41,019 nucleotides of DNA from Bradyrhizobium sp. (GCF_019242285.1 NZ_JAFAVV010000344.1:1-41019), one strand, 5' to 3'; numbered from the stretch's first letter, positions 1 through 7,999 are shown. Numbers and translations: made by a program. Notes: generated by a model not told the origin, from the sequence alone.

Positions 1-1272
1 CATCAGCCCGACGAAGGGCAGCACGCCCCAGATGATCTCGCCGAGGCTGATGTCGGGGGCGATGTTCTTGATGACGAAGAGGTTGAGCCCGACCGGCGGA
101 TGGATCAGCCCCATCTCCATCACAATGGTCATGACGATGCCGAACCAGATGATATCGAACCCAGCCGCGCGCAGCGGCGGCAGGATGATCGGCGCGGTCA
201 TCAGGATGATCGACACGGGCGGCAGGAAGAAGCCGAGCACGACCACCATGACGAGGATCGCCACCAGCAATTCCCAGCGCGGCAGGTGCATCGCGACGAT
301 CGACTCGGCGGCGGATTGCGAGATGTGCAGATAGCTCATCACGTAGGAATAGAGCAGCGACATGCCGATGATCATCATCAGCATGGTGGATTCGCGGATC
401 GTCGAGTTCAGGATCGGCGCGAGGTCGCTCGGCCGCCACACGCTGTAGATCAGCGCGATCAAGGCGAGCGCGAGGATGCCGCCGAGGCCGGCGGTCTCCG
501 ACGGCGTCGCATAGCCGCCATAGAGCGCGATCATCACGCCGGTCAGAAGCAGCACGAAGGGGATCACCCGCGGCAGCACGTTGAAGCGTTCGGCGAGCGT
601 GAATTCATCGCGGGCCAGGATCGCAGAGCTCGTGCCGGTCCTGGCATAGGCGACCTTCGCCATCTCGTATTCGCGGCGGAAACGGATCACCGCATAGGCG
701 CCGAACAGCGTCACCAGCAGCAGCCCAGGCCCGATGCCGGCGAGGAACAGCCGGCCGAGCGACTTCTCCGCTGCGATCGCGAACAGGATCATGGTGATCG
801 ACGGCGGCAGCAGGATGCCGAGCGTGCCGCCGGCGGCGATGATGCCGGCCGCGAAGCCGCCGGAATAGCCGCGCTTGCGCATCTCGGGGATGCCGGCCGA
901 GCCGATCGCCGCGCAGGTCGCGGGCGAGGAGCCGGCCATCGCCGCAAACAGCGCGCAGGCAAACACGTTGGCAACGCCGAGCCCGCCGGGGACGCGGTGC
1001 AGCCAGGCATGCAGCGCGGAGTAGAGGTCCGCGCCGGCGCGCGAGCGGCCGATCGCGGCGCCCTTGAGGATGAACAGCGGGATCGACAGCAGCGTGATCG
1101 AGGCCATCTCCTCGTAGACGTTCTGCGTCACCGTATCGAGCGAGGCGGCGGGCATGTAGATGCCCATGAAGACGACGGCAACGGCGCCGAGCGCGAACGC
1201 GATCGGCATGCCCGAGAACATCGCAAACAGCGTCGCCGCCGCATAGGAGACGCCGATACCGAACACGCTCAT
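1..1272 (-). CDS. dctM: TRAP transporter large permease (DctM), 3' end off window
   Basis: Large membrane subunit of a tripartite ATP-independent periplasmic (TRAP) transporter, which uses an ion gradient to import a carboxylate-type substrate delivered by DctP. The visible 424 codons are very hydrophobic, with about ten likely membrane helices. Glycine-rich stretches such as CAAIGSAGIPEMRKRGY and AAGGTLGILLPPS are characteristic of DctM. The start is the ATG at 1272, which overlaps the dctQ stop in an ATGA, so translation is probably coupled. The reading frame is still open at base 1, so the C-terminus is missing. Family assignment is firm; the substrate cannot be read from the permease. Confidence 0.93.
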   Translation of the reverse strand, partial: MSVFGIGVSYAAATLFAMFSGMPIAFALGAVAVVFMGIYMPAASLDTVTQNVYEEMASITLLSIPLFILKGAAIGRSRAGADLYSALHAWLHRVPGGLGVANVFACALFAAMAGSSPATCAAIGSAGIPEMRKRGYSGGFAAGIIAAGGTLGILLPPSITMILFAIAAEKSLGRLFLAGIGPGLLLVTLFGAYAVIRFRREYEMAKVAYARTGTSSAILARDEFTLAERFNVLPRVIPFVLLLTGVMIALYGGYATPSETAGLGGILALALIALIYSVWRPSDLAPILNSTIRESTMLMMIIGMSLLYSYVMSYLHISQSAAESIVAMHLPRWELLVAILVMVVVLGFFLPPVSIILMTAPIILPPLRAAGFDIIWFGIVMTIVMEMGLIHPPVGLNLFVIKNIAPDISLGEIIWGVLPFVGLM

Positions 1273-1823
1273 CGGCGCGCCGCTCCGGTCAGGGGAAGGA
1301 CGATCTGCAGCAGGATCTGCACGCACAGCAGCGTCATGCCGCAGGCCATCAGTCCGTAGGGAATATCGAGGGGCGGCGACCACATCGAGTTGGAGACCTG
1401 GCCGTCGCTATAGGCCTCCCAGGTCAGCGTCCACGACTTCCAGGCAAAGAAGGCGCAGAACAACAGGCTCGCGACGTCGACCAGCCACAGCCTTATGCTG
1501 TTGGCGAGCGGCGACAACAAGCCGACGAACGCCTCGATGCCGATGTGGCCGCGCTGCTGCTGGACATAGGCCGCAGTCATGAAGGTCGCGCCGACCAGGA
1601 GGAACACCGCCGCCTCGTCCTGCCAATAGTTGGCGGCCTGGAACAGCGCGCGTCCGATGACGCTGTAGCTCAGAACGCAGCAGGCGGCGATCAGCGCCAC
1701 CGCCGCGAACACGGCGATGACGCGGTTGATGAGCGCAAGCGCACCTTCGAGCATCGCCACGGGCCCGCGGCCGGTGGCTTGTCCCGTCAGCTGCCGGGGA
1801 TCCTGGAGAGGACCATGCATCAT
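1269..1823 (-). CDS. dctQ: TRAP transporter small permease (DctQ)
   Basis: Four-helix small membrane subunit that pairs with DctM. The protein is 184 aa from the ATG at 1823, which overlaps the dctP stop (ATGA). An internal ATG at 1754 would give 161 aa and begin right before the first helix. I prefer 1823 because of the coupling, but the extra 23 residues are not hydrophobic and look dispensable. The segment FQAANYWQDEAAVFLLVGATFM and the following QQQRGHIGIEAFV match the DctQ signature around helices 2-3 (membrane-embedded W-x-[DE]-E and R-G-H-I). The gene lies between dctP and dctM in the usual order. Confidence 0.9.
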   Translation of the reverse strand: MMHGPLQDPRQLTGQATGRGPVAMLEGALALINRVIAVFAAVALIAACCVLSYSVIGRALFQAANYWQDEAAVFLLVGATFMTAAYVQQQRGHIGIEAFVGLLSPLANSIRLWLVDVASLLFCAFFAWKSWTLTWEAYSDGQVSNSMWSPPLDIPYGLMACGMTLLCVQILLQIVLPLTGAARR

Positions 1824-2842
1824 GCGGAGACGTCGGATGCGAGCTTCAAGAGGTTGCCCGCGGTCGCGGTCTTGGCGCCGTAGTCCTTCCAGGCGGTGTC
1901 GCGGGCGATATCGCGCCACTTGCCGACAGTGGCGAGATCGAGCGGGGCGACCTTGGCGCCCGCCTTCTCGTAGACCTTGGCGACCTCGACGTCGTCCTCC
2001 TGCGCACCCTTCTTGCCGAACGCCTCGAGCTCGGCGCCGACCGCCACGAGGATGTCCTGGTGGTCCTTCGGCAGCTTGTCGAACACCGCCTTCGACATCA
2101 TCAGTGGCTCGAGCATGAACCAGTAGGAGGCGCCCGCGCCTGAGGTCAACGCCTTGGAGACTTCGTCGAGCCGGAACGAGATCAGGCTGGTGGAGGAGGT
2201 GAGGCCGGCGTCGCAGGCGCCGGTCTGCATCGCGGTATAGATTTCGTTCGACGGGATCGACAGCACCGAGGCGCCTGCGGTCTGCAGCACCATGTCCATC
2301 TCGCGCGAGCCGCCGCGCACCTTCATGCCCTTGGCGTCCTCGGGCGCCACGATCGGCTTGGAGCGGCTGGCGACGCCGCCGGCCTGCCAGACCCAGGTCA
2401 GCAGGATGATGCCCTTGTCGGCAAGGAAGTCGGTGAGCGCCTTGCCGACCGGCTCGGTCTTCCATTTCAGGCCCTGGTCGTAGGTGGCAACCAGGCCGGG
2501 CATCAGGCCGATATTGGTTTCCGGCAATTCGCCGCCGGCATACGGCATCGGATAGAGGCTGAGGTCGAGCGCGCCCTTGCGCATGGCGGCGAACTGGGCG
2601 TTGGTCTTGATGAGCGAGGAGTTCGGATAGATCTCGGCAGTGATGTCGCCCTTCGAGCGCTTGTTCACCTCTTCGGCGAACATGCGGCAGAGCCGGTCAC
2701 GGAAATCGCCCTTGTCGATGGTGCCGCCGGGAAACTGATGAGAAATCTTCAGCGCGGTTGCGGCCTGCGCGGTGCCCGTGCCGAGGCGCAGGATGGCGGG
2801 CGCAGCGAGGGCGGATGCGATGACGTGACGGCGTGTAAGCAT
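1820..2842 (-). CDS. dctP: TRAP transporter substrate-binding protein (DctP)
   Basis: Periplasmic solute receptor of the TRAP system, 340 aa, the usual family length. The N-terminus MLTRRHVIASALAAP...AQA is an export signal with a twin-arginine-like RR, cleaved near AQA-AT. The mature part begins LKISHQFPGG as in DctP receptors. The motif GMKVRGGSRE carries the arginine that normally pairs with the ligand carboxylate, so an organic acid is the expected substrate. I chose the ATG at 2842 because AAGGGGAAAG lies just upstream; an in-frame start at 2866 would add eight non-signal residues. First gene of dctPQM, with promoter presumably in 2843-3196. Confidence 0.9.
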   Translation of the reverse strand: MLTRRHVIASALAAPAILRLGTGTAQAATALKISHQFPGGTIDKGDFRDRLCRMFAEEVNKRSKGDITAEIYPNSSLIKTNAQFAAMRKGALDLSLYPMPYAGGELPETNIGLMPGLVATYDQGLKWKTEPVGKALTDFLADKGIILLTWVWQAGGVASRSKPIVAPEDAKGMKVRGGSREMDMVLQTAGASVLSIPSNEIYTAMQTGACDAGLTSSTSLISFRLDEVSKALTSGAGASYWFMLEPLMMSKAVFDKLPKDHQDILVAVGAELEAFGKKGAQEDDVEVAKVYEKAGAKVAPLDLATVGKWRDIARDTAWKDYGAKTATAGNLLKLASDVSA

Positions 2843-3196
2843 GGTACTTTCCCCTTGATCGGTCATTGACCGAGTGCTCGAGCCGGCCAGAGCGTGTCAG
2901 CCGGTAGTCGCGTGTGACTGCTTCTGTGTTGATAGCCCGCCCCGGAACGGAGGCAAGGTTGCTGCGGCGCACACCTAGCCCAATCCCGCGGGTGCGCGGT
3001 GCGGCACTTTAACGCCCCCATCGCGGGCGAAATTGTGTCCGACCCCCTGAAGTTGAACTTTGTGAGTACTCTGAACCGCTATCGGCAGAAAATTTTTGTT
3101 TTTGCCTTACGTGTAACAATCACTCCAGTGCAAGCGTCGAGACGTGTGGCGACATCGGTCGCTCGCAAACACCAGCTCTCGAAGGGATGACCCTCC
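2843..3196. other. Divergent intergenic region, no gene seen
   Basis: This 354-base spacer separates the dctPQM operon (minus) from the MxKDx gene (plus) and must carry both promoters. It holds an A/T-rich stretch around 3088-3120, unusual for the window. I see no convincing ORF and no clear sigma-70 or EcfG promoter match. Confidence 0.5.
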
Positions 3197-3445
3197 ATGA
3201 CCATTCGCACCCGCATCGCGCTCGGATTTTCGGCGGCTCTGATCGCCTCCAGCCTCGCGCTGGCGCCCACAGCTTTCGCCCAGGACAAGATGGGCAAGGA
3301 CGACGCCATGAAGAAAGACACGATGTCCAAGGACGGCATGATGAAGAAGGACGGCATGTCCAAGGACACCATGTCGAAGGATACGATGTCGAAGGACGGC
3401 ATGGCGAAGGACGGCATGAAGAAGGACGAGATGAAGAAGAACTGA
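3197..3445 (+). CDS. Secreted pentapeptide MxKDx repeat protein
   Basis: An 82-residue exported protein. Residues 1-28 form a signal peptide (MTIRTRIALGFSAALIASSL, cleavage near AFA-QD). The mature part is almost entirely a degenerate M-x-K-D-x pentad repeat (MSKDGM, MSKDTM, MAKDGM, MKKDEM), rich in Met, Lys and Asp. This is the hallmark of the pentapeptide MXKDX repeat family found in proteobacteria. Its function is unknown; the regular Met and Asp spacing would allow metal binding, but that is speculation. The gene is monocistronic and is followed by a strong hairpin. Start ATG at 3197, preceded by GAAGGGATG-type sequence about 10-18 bases upstream. Confidence 0.85.
   Translation: MTIRTRIALGFSAALIASSLALAPTAFAQDKMGKDDAMKKDTMSKDGMMKKDGMSKDTMSKDTMSKDGMAKDGMKKDEMKKN
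3287..3445 (+). repeat. MxKDx-coding 15-bp tandem repeats
   Basis: Imperfect 15-base units of the form atg-nnn-aag-gac-nnn repeat through the second two-thirds of the gene. The period equals five codons, so copy-number change by slippage would preserve the frame. Confidence 0.75.
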
Positions 3446-3465
3446 ATTGCCCATGCCCCGTCCGT

Positions 3466-3489
3466 GGCCCGCCTCGCACGAGGCGGGCC
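3466..3489 (+). terminator. GC-rich hairpin after MxKDx gene
   Basis: Perfect 11-bp inverted repeat, GGCCCGCCTCG / CGAGGCGGGCC, with only CA between the arms (in RNA the inner pairs would open to form the loop). It lies 21 bases after the stop codon. No T-run follows, so it is a probable but not canonical intrinsic terminator. It could also serve the convergent gene on the minus strand. Confidence 0.6.
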
Positions 3490-3538
3490 CATCTGATCGT
3501 GTTGGCGTGAGCTGAGGAACTGCGGCGACTGTGCGCCG

Positions 3539-3892
3539 CTACTTCTTCTTGCCGCGGGCCTTTCGCGCCGCGTAGCGCGCGTCGCGCTTGGCTTTCTGCT
3601 CGGCCTCCAGTGCCGCCAGGCGGGCCCCCTCATCCTCCTTCTCCCGCGCGATGCGGGCGGCCTCGGCGGCGGCGGCCTCCGTCGCGCGCCGGACCTCCTC
3701 GGCCTTGGCGGCTTCCTTCTCCTGCCTGATTCGCTCTCGATTGGCGGCGATCGCCTCGCGTTCGGCGCGGCGTTTGGCGACCTCGGGATCATCGGGGCCG
3801 GGTCGGGCGCGGAACTTGCTCAACAGGTCCTGCTTGGCCTGCTTTGCCGCCTTCTGTCTGTCGGCGAAATCGGGTTGCTTGAATCCTCTCAT
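3539..3892 (-). CDS. Charged coiled-coil protein, DUF6481-like
   Basis: A 117-residue, very charged protein without membrane segments or signal peptide. It begins MRGFKQPDFADRQKAAKQAK and continues into a long Arg/Lys/Glu/Ala-rich helix (roughly residues 25-105) with heptad-like spacing, ending in a basic KARGKKK tail. The opening FKQPDFADRQ-x-A-x-x-AK is, as I recall it, typical of the alphaproteobacterial DUF6481 family. The basic tail suggests nucleic-acid or ribosome contact, but no function is established. The frame is open upstream to 4102; I chose the ATG at 3892 because family similarity begins there and the upstream part has no such composition. Confidence 0.75.
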   Translation of the reverse strand: MRGFKQPDFADRQKAAKQAKQDLLSKFRARPGPDDPEVAKRRAEREAIAANRERIRQEKEAAKAEEVRRATEAAAAEAARIAREKEDEGARLAALEAEQKAKRDARYAARKARGKKK

Positions 3893-4163
3893 CGAACGAG
3901 CCTTGTCACTTTTCCGTTTAGCCTTGCGTACCGTCTTGTCGTGCGCGGGCCAGCGCACATTTGGTGTCACGGCAGCGGTGTACAGCGCGCCGCGTTCGGA
4001 TTCCACCGAATATCCTGATCTGCCGACAACGCGATGACGAACGGCCGACTTGTCCGGGCGCTCCGGGGAAGCGGCGAATTTTTGCCTCGCGTGTGATTTC
4101 AATCATAGGGTTAAGAGCCCGGCGGCTCCTAAACCATGGCGCGTCTGAAGAGGAGTGTTTGTC

Positions 4164-4385
4164 ATGACCGCACGGAAGACCTTGGGCTTTGCGGCCGCTG
4201 CCCTTGCCGGTGCGGCGGCGCTTATCTCGGCGGCGTGGGCGTTGCAGCCGACGGCGGATGCGCGACTGGGCGATGGATGGCGGTGCCGCACCATGGCCGT
4301 GTACACGAGTTGCACGCGGGTCGGTCATGCCGAGCCCAGGCTGCCCGAAGGAAGCAGAACGCCGCTCGCACAATTGCGCGTATGA
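4164..4385 (+). CDS. Small secreted protein of unknown function
   Basis: A 73-residue protein with a signal peptide or N-terminal anchor (MTARKTLGFAAAALAGAAALISAAWA). A short mature part follows with WRCRTMAVYTSC, two cysteines eight apart that could form a disulfide. AGGAG lies at 4151-4155, eight bases before the ATG at 4164, which fixes the start over the in-frame GTG at 4155. I do not recognise the family. The next ORF begins 56 bases downstream on the same strand, so the two may be co-transcribed. Confidence 0.6.
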   Translation: MTARKTLGFAAAALAGAAALISAAWALQPTADARLGDGWRCRTMAVYTSCTRVGHAEPRLPEGSRTPLAQLRV

Positions 4386-4441
4386 GCGGCGGCGAGCCGT
4401 GCTAGAGGCGGCCCTCGGTGCAATCGACCATTGATCGTTTC

Positions 4442-4618
4442 ATGACCGATCCCGAGCCAAGCGACAGCCGGCGCGGTGCGGCCATCGGCCTGATCGTCGT
4501 CGCTGTTCTACTGGCGGTGGGGATCTGGCTGGCGCGCGAGCTCACGGCGGCCAGCCGGATGCAGGATTGCGTGATGTCAGGCCGCACCAATTGCAATGTG
4601 ATCGAGCCCGCACGATAA
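4442..4618 (+). CDS. Small single-pass membrane protein
   Basis: A 58-residue protein with a short charged N-terminus (MTDPEPSDSRRG), one hydrophobic helix (AAIGLIVVAVLLAVGIWLA, about residues 12-30), and a C-terminal tail containing RMQDCVMSGRTNCNVIEPAR with two cysteines that could pair outside the membrane. The family is not recognised by name. A GTG at 4418 would add eight residues. There is no strong ribosome site before either start, so the gene is probable rather than certain. Confidence 0.55.
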   Translation: MTDPEPSDSRRGAAIGLIVVAVLLAVGIWLARELTAASRMQDCVMSGRTNCNVIEPAR

Positions 4619-4819
4619 AGGCGCGGGTCGCCCACAGCGGTCTGATTCGAGCACCGTGACGGCCTGGAATTGTCTTGATCTTGCCGATTTGTAACAAGAA
4701 AAAACCGACCCGGTCGGGCAGCAATGGCCCGCCTGTCAGTTGACGCAAAATTGAGCTCTTGCAAAACAGAGCTTTCATGCGTTTGGGTGCCACGACACGG
4801 GCAAGGAGGGGTCGCAGCA

Positions 4820-5608
4820 ATGAGCGTGTCCAATCGATCCAGGATCGTTTTTCCCTTGGTTTCCGCCGTCGCCTTGTTTGCGTGCCAGGCGCAGGCCCAG
4901 GATCATCGGCCGGGAACCGAAAGCGGCCATGCGGCGGCCCCGGTCAGGCCGGGCGTGCAGGCCCATCCGGGTGGTCCCGGTGGCCCCGTCCATCTGGGCG
5001 GCCCGGGCGGCCCGATGCACGCCGGCGGGCCAGGCGGCCCGGTGCGTGCCGGGGGGCCGGGCGGTCCCGTTCATGCTGGTGGACCGGGCGGCTACGCGCG
5101 TGGCCCCGTCCGCGGGCCGGACGCTCACTTCGCACGCGGGGCGATCGTCGCCCATAACTTCGGTGGGCATGCCTATCGCGGTCGCGTTGCCTGGGAAGGC
5201 GGACGCTGGCGCCACGAGATCCATGACGGTCGCGATGGCTGGTGGTGGGACGTCGGCGGCGTCTGGTACTATTACCCGCAACAATTGGATGGCCCGCCCA
5301 CCTATGTCTCTGACGACTATGCCGACGACGTCGTCTATGCCGATGCGCCCGACGCTGCCTATGCCCCGCCGCCGGCACCGCCCCCGCCCGATCCGGGCGC
5401 GAGCGCGATTGGTGGCGCCGTGGTTGGCGGCTTGCTCGGTGGGCTCTTGACGGGACGGGCGAGCGGCGCAGCCGCGGGTGCCGTGATCGGCGGCATGACC
5501 GGTGCGGTCGCAGCCTCGCATCCCGGCTATTATCTCGCCGACGGCAACTGCTATTATCGCTACCCGTCTGGCCAATATGTCGCGGCTGATCCGCGTTGGT
5601 GTTACTGA
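4820..5608 (+). CDS. Secreted Gly/Pro-repeat protein with glycine zipper
   Basis: A 262-residue envelope protein. Residues 1-27 are a signal peptide ending ACQAQA-QD. Residues 51-95 are five tandem nonapeptides of the form GGPGGPVHA. The middle (about 110-190) is rich in His, Trp and Tyr (GRWRHEIHDGRDGWWWDVGGVWYYYPQ), a pattern common in rhizobial outer-envelope proteins, followed by a Pro-rich linker. The last 65 residues hold a glycine-zipper segment (GGAVVGGLLGGLLTG..GAVIGGMTGAV) that can insert in or associate with membrane, then an aromatic tail with two cysteines. AAGGAGGGG at 4803-4811 fixes the ATG at 4820. Function unknown; an outer-membrane-associated structural role is likely. Confidence 0.8.
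   Translation: MSVSNRSRIVFPLVSAVALFACQAQAQDHRPGTESGHAAAPVRPGVQAHPGGPGGPVHLGGPGGPMHAGGPGGPVRAGGPGGPVHAGGPGGYARGPVRGPDAHFARGAIVAHNFGGHAYRGRVAWEGGRWRHEIHDGRDGWWWDVGGVWYYYPQQLDGPPTYVSDDYADDVVYADAPDAAYAPPPAPPPPDPGASAIGGAVVGGLLGGLLTGRASGAAAGAVIGGMTGAVAASHPGYYLADGNCYYRYPSGQYVAADPRWCY
4970..5104 (+). repeat. Five 27-bp coding repeats (GGPGGPVHA)
   Basis: Five consecutive nine-codon units, GGPGGPVHL, GGPGGPMHA, GGPGGPVRA, GGPGGPVHA and GGPGGYARG. The DNA is related between units but diverged at third positions, so this is an established rather than very recent expansion. Confidence 0.85.
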
Positions 5609-5628
5609 GCTACAGGCCCGAACAAGCG

Positions 5629-5662
5629 AAAAGCCGAAGCGCCATGAGCGCTTCGGCTTTTT
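5629..5662. terminator. Bidirectional intrinsic terminator
   Basis: A perfect 14-bp stem (AAAAGCCGAAGCGC / GCGCTTCGGCTTTT) with loop CATGA, ending in a T-run on the plus strand and, through the A-run of the left arm, also on the minus strand. It sits between the convergent genes 4820-5608 and 5712-5978 and can serve both. Confidence 0.9.
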
Positions 5663-5711
5663 CGTTGACCGTTATGTTTTGACGCTGGGCGTGACGCCGT
5701 TCGAGTGAAGC

Positions 5712-5978
5712 TCAGCCTTCGGTCGCCGGCGCCTTGGCCGACTCCTCGGTGGGCGTCTCGGACCGACGCGACAGCCAGCTCGGCACCTCGAGATAACAGG
5801 TGCCTTTCGCATCCATTTCCGCCATCGTCCACTTGCTCGGATGCCGCTCCTTGCCGACATACATCCAATCGTCGGCAACGGGCGGCGGCTGGTCAGGCAG
5901 CGTCCTCAGCCACGCCGACCTTGCCCCCTTGGGAAGCCGATCTGGCTTCATCTGGTAGAGGTTATAGACGGGCCGCAT
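5712..5978 (-). CDS. Small cytoplasmic protein of unknown function
   Basis: An 88-residue protein beginning MRPVYNLYQMKPDRLPKGARSAWL, with a central PPPVADDWMYVGKERHPSKWTMAEMDAKGTCYLEVPSWL and a Ser/Glu-rich tail. No signal peptide, helix pair or known motif is visible. The ATG at 5978 has GGGAG a few bases upstream; a start at 5999 would add seven residues. Codon use matches the neighbouring genes, and the bidirectional terminator just downstream supports a real transcription unit. Family not recognised. Confidence 0.6.
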   Translation of the reverse strand: MRPVYNLYQMKPDRLPKGARSAWLRTLPDQPPPVADDWMYVGKERHPSKWTMAEMDAKGTCYLEVPSWLSRRSETPTEESAKAPATEG

Positions 5979-6090
5979 CTTGTTACTCCCACGCAACAAT
6001 ACCGGTGGGAACCGTCAAACGAGGGCGCGGCGGAATTATGAACCGGTTGCGTCGATCCAGTGGCCGGACGCGGTGGGCGGCAGAGTGTTG

Positions 6091-6276
6091 TCAGTAGGAC
6101 ACGCCCGCGAGCGGCAACACACGCTGCAGGATGGCGGCGAGGCAGACCAGCACAACCAGAAGCTTCAGCAAACCCCCGAGGCGGCGGTCTCGGACGAAAC
6201 TGTCGATCGCCCAGAAACAGATCGCGCCGACCACGACGATGATCAATATGCCGATCAACAGCGAAATCACACCCAT
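6091..6276 (-). CDS. Small two-helix membrane protein (paralogue A)
   Basis: A 61-residue protein with two hydrophobic segments, ISLLIGILIIVVVGAICFWA (about 4-23) and LLKLLVVLVCLAAILQRVL (about 36-54), separated by a short charged loop. It is clearly homologous to the product of 10394-10570: both share ISLLIGILIIV.VGAICFW.ID.F and the LLKLLV.LVCL.AI.QR second helix. The architecture resembles the small Thivi_2564-type membrane proteins, an assignment I hold loosely. Likely a stress or envelope protein given the regulation of its paralogue. No GGAAC-type promoter was found for this copy. Confidence 0.72.
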   Translation of the reverse strand: MGVISLLIGILIIVVVGAICFWAIDSFVRDRRLGGLLKLLVVLVCLAAILQRVLPLAGVSY

Positions 6277-6386
6277 CTACCCATCCCCGTTCACTTGTGT
6301 CGAGCGCGCAGCTTCCCCAAGCGCGCCGCGCCGTCAAGGGTCGGCCGCCATTCGGGCGCGGAATCTCGGGGGACGTGGAGAATGAG

Positions 6387-6812
6387 TCACCCCAGCGTTT
6401 CGTCCAGCACGAGGCCGCGCAACGGCTCGGTTTCATAGCGGGCATGGAAACCGCGCGGGTCGCGGCCCCAATTGCCGAGATCTGTGTTGACGAACTGACA
6501 GGGCTCGACGAGCTCGTGGTGGTGGTCGCTGGCATCGAGCACATGGCGCAGATAACCGACGCGTTGGATGCCCGGAAGCGGCTTCTGGCCGCGGACGCCG
6601 ATGGTGAAGGAGGTCGAGGGTGCCCAGATTTGCCCGATATTGCCCCAGCTCTCGGCACGATAATGATGAATGTGGCCGCTGCACACCACGCAGCGCCTGC
6701 CGCCCGCGAAGATGTCCCGCAGCCGCGCCCGATGCTCGGGATAGATCGCGCTCTGGGTCGACGCGCTCTCCGCCGGCTCGCGATGATAGAGCGGTTTGAT
6801 AGGGCTGTTCAC
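6387..6812 (-). pseudogene. C-terminal remnant of a metallophosphoesterase
   Basis: The 141-codon segment contains VCSGHIHHYRAESWGNIGQIWAPSTSF-type sequence. The G-H-x-H motif is the last metal-binding block of calcineurin-like phosphoesterases, and the surrounding residues fit the C-terminal third of such an enzyme. The earlier blocks (D-x-H, GD-x-x, GNH-D/E) are absent. Upstream of about 6812 the frame loses family character and runs into the equally truncated regulator on the other strand. No ribosome site precedes any start. I read it as a 5'-deleted, non-functional gene. Confidence 0.65.
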
Positions 6813-6814
6813 CC

Positions 6815-7321
6815 ATGACCTCCACGGCGCGCTGCGTGATCGATGACGACTGGCTGAAATCGACGAATGCACCGAGCCATACGCTGCTGGGCGTCGGCGA
6901 GCGGGCGATCTACGGCAAGGTGGCGGCCGCCCTGAAGATGCGCGATGGCGACATCGCGGTGTTTCTTCACCTGGTGGGCGAAGCGGACAACGTGTCTATC
7001 AGTGTCGCGAAAACCTACCTGCCGGCGGGCCGGTTTGCCGGGTTCGGCGAGGTGTACCGCAAGACCATGTCGATGACCGCCGCGCTGAAGAAGTTCGGCG
7101 TGCTCGACTATTTCCGCGGCGTGACGCGGTGCACGACGCACATGCCGTCGAAGGCGGACGCGCGGCATCTTGGACAACCCGCGACCGTTCCGGTCCTGCT
7201 GCTCGAAAGCGTCGACATCGATACGAGCTCGCGTCCGATCGTCTACCACGAGACGCTCTATGCCGGCGAACGCGTTCAGCTCGTCATCGGTGGGCAGCCC
7301 GAAGGCGTTGCGCGTAGCTGA
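6815..7321 (+). pseudogene. UTRA-domain remnant of a PhnF/HutC-type GntR regulator
   Basis: The 168-residue product lacks the N-terminal winged helix-turn-helix that GntR regulators need to bind DNA. From about residue 24 (6884) it matches the UTRA ligand-binding domain of PhnF-like regulators: AAALKMRDGD, then ISVAKTYLPAGRFAGFGEVY, MTAALKKFGVLDYFRGVTRCT, PVLLLESVDIDTSSRPIVYHETLYAGERVQLVI. Residues 1-23 look unrelated and no ribosome site precedes the ATG at 6815. It lies head to head with the truncated metallophosphoesterase, so one deletion may have removed the 5' ends of two divergent genes. A free-standing UTRA protein acting as a ligand sink is possible but less likely. Confidence 0.65.
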
Positions 7322-7349
7322 AGGCCTGCGCAATTTATCGCTGTGTCAC

Positions 7350-7374
7350 CTCTAACTCACTATTTCTGTTAGAG
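7350..7374 (+). terminator. Weak hairpin after the UTRA remnant
   Basis: Seven-bp inverted repeat CTCTAAC / GTTAGAG with an 11-base loop, followed by TTTTCG. It is short and AT-rich, so only a possible terminator of the regulator remnant. Confidence 0.35.
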
Positions 7375-7551
7375 TTTTCGGTTCCATCAGCGTCATATTT
7401 TCGCCATTTGCGGTTTCTTAAAACCGAAACGCCGGAGCTAGTTCCGCGCAATCCGAAGCCGCCGCTGGACGTTTTGAGCGTCCCCGTCATCACGCGGCTT
7501 TCTCGATCGCTGGCAGCGATCTTCCTCTCCAAGACGAAGGAACAGTTAAGT

Positions 7552-7950
7552 ATGCGTAATATCGTGGCTGCAACGGCATTGCTTTGCGTATGTGTATCCA
7601 CCAGTGCGGAAGCCCGAACTCACCATCATCACTATCGTCATCATTCCCACGCGGCTCATGGCGGGCGGCCCTATGCGTGGTGCGGATGGTACATGCGCAG
7701 CCAGGTCGGCGGCGATCCCGGTCCCTCCTTCAATCTCGCGCGGTCCTGGGCGCATTACGGCGTGAGCGCCGGCGGCCCCCACGTCGGCGCCATCGTGGTG
7801 TGGCCGCATCACGTCGGCAAGATCGTCGGCCACGAGAACGGCCAATGGATCGTGCAGAGCGGCAATGACGGCCACGCGATTCGCACCCGCCCTCGCTCGC
7901 TGGCGGGCGCGATCGCGTTCCGAAGCGCGTATGCATCGGCGGCGTTCTGA
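7552..7950 (+). CDS. Secreted His-rich CHAP-like protein
   Basis: A 132-residue exported protein. A signal peptide (MRNIVAATALLCVCVSTSAEA) is followed by a histidine cluster (about residues 25-38, RTHHHHYRHHSHAAHGG). The C-terminal 95 residues read AWCGWYMRSQ..FNLARSWAHYG..VGAIVVWPHHVGKIVG..WIVQSGNDG. The Cys of AWCGWY and the His of HHVGKIVG sit where the Cys/His pair of NlpC/P60-CHAP cysteine peptidases would, and the final SGNDG block is common in short rhizobial relatives (TIGR02594-like). A cell-wall role is plausible. AAGGAA at 7536-7541 supports the ATG at 7552. Whether the peptidase is active cannot be judged by eye. Confidence 0.68.
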   Translation: MRNIVAATALLCVCVSTSAEARTHHHHYRHHSHAAHGGRPYAWCGWYMRSQVGGDPGPSFNLARSWAHYGVSAGGPHVGAIVVWPHHVGKIVGHENGQWIVQSGNDGHAIRTRPRSLAGAIAFRSAYASAAF

Positions 7951-7969
7951 ACCACGCCGCGACAGCTCT

Positions 7970-7999
7970 TCATCGAAGCCGGTTCGCCGGCTTTGATGA
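7970..7999. terminator. Hairpin with TTCG loop between convergent genes
   Basis: Thirteen-bp stem TCATCGAAGCCGG / CCGGCTTTGATGA with one G-T wobble position and a TTCG tetraloop. It sits between the stops of the CHAP-like gene and the collagen-like lipoprotein gene and could stop transcription from both sides. No T-run follows. Confidence 0.55.

Noticed and set aside
100..1359. 419-codon plus-strand open frame, Arg/His/Asp-rich
   Set aside because: It is antisense to dctM, has no ribosome site, and its His/Arg/Gln composition is that of a GC-rich shadow frame.
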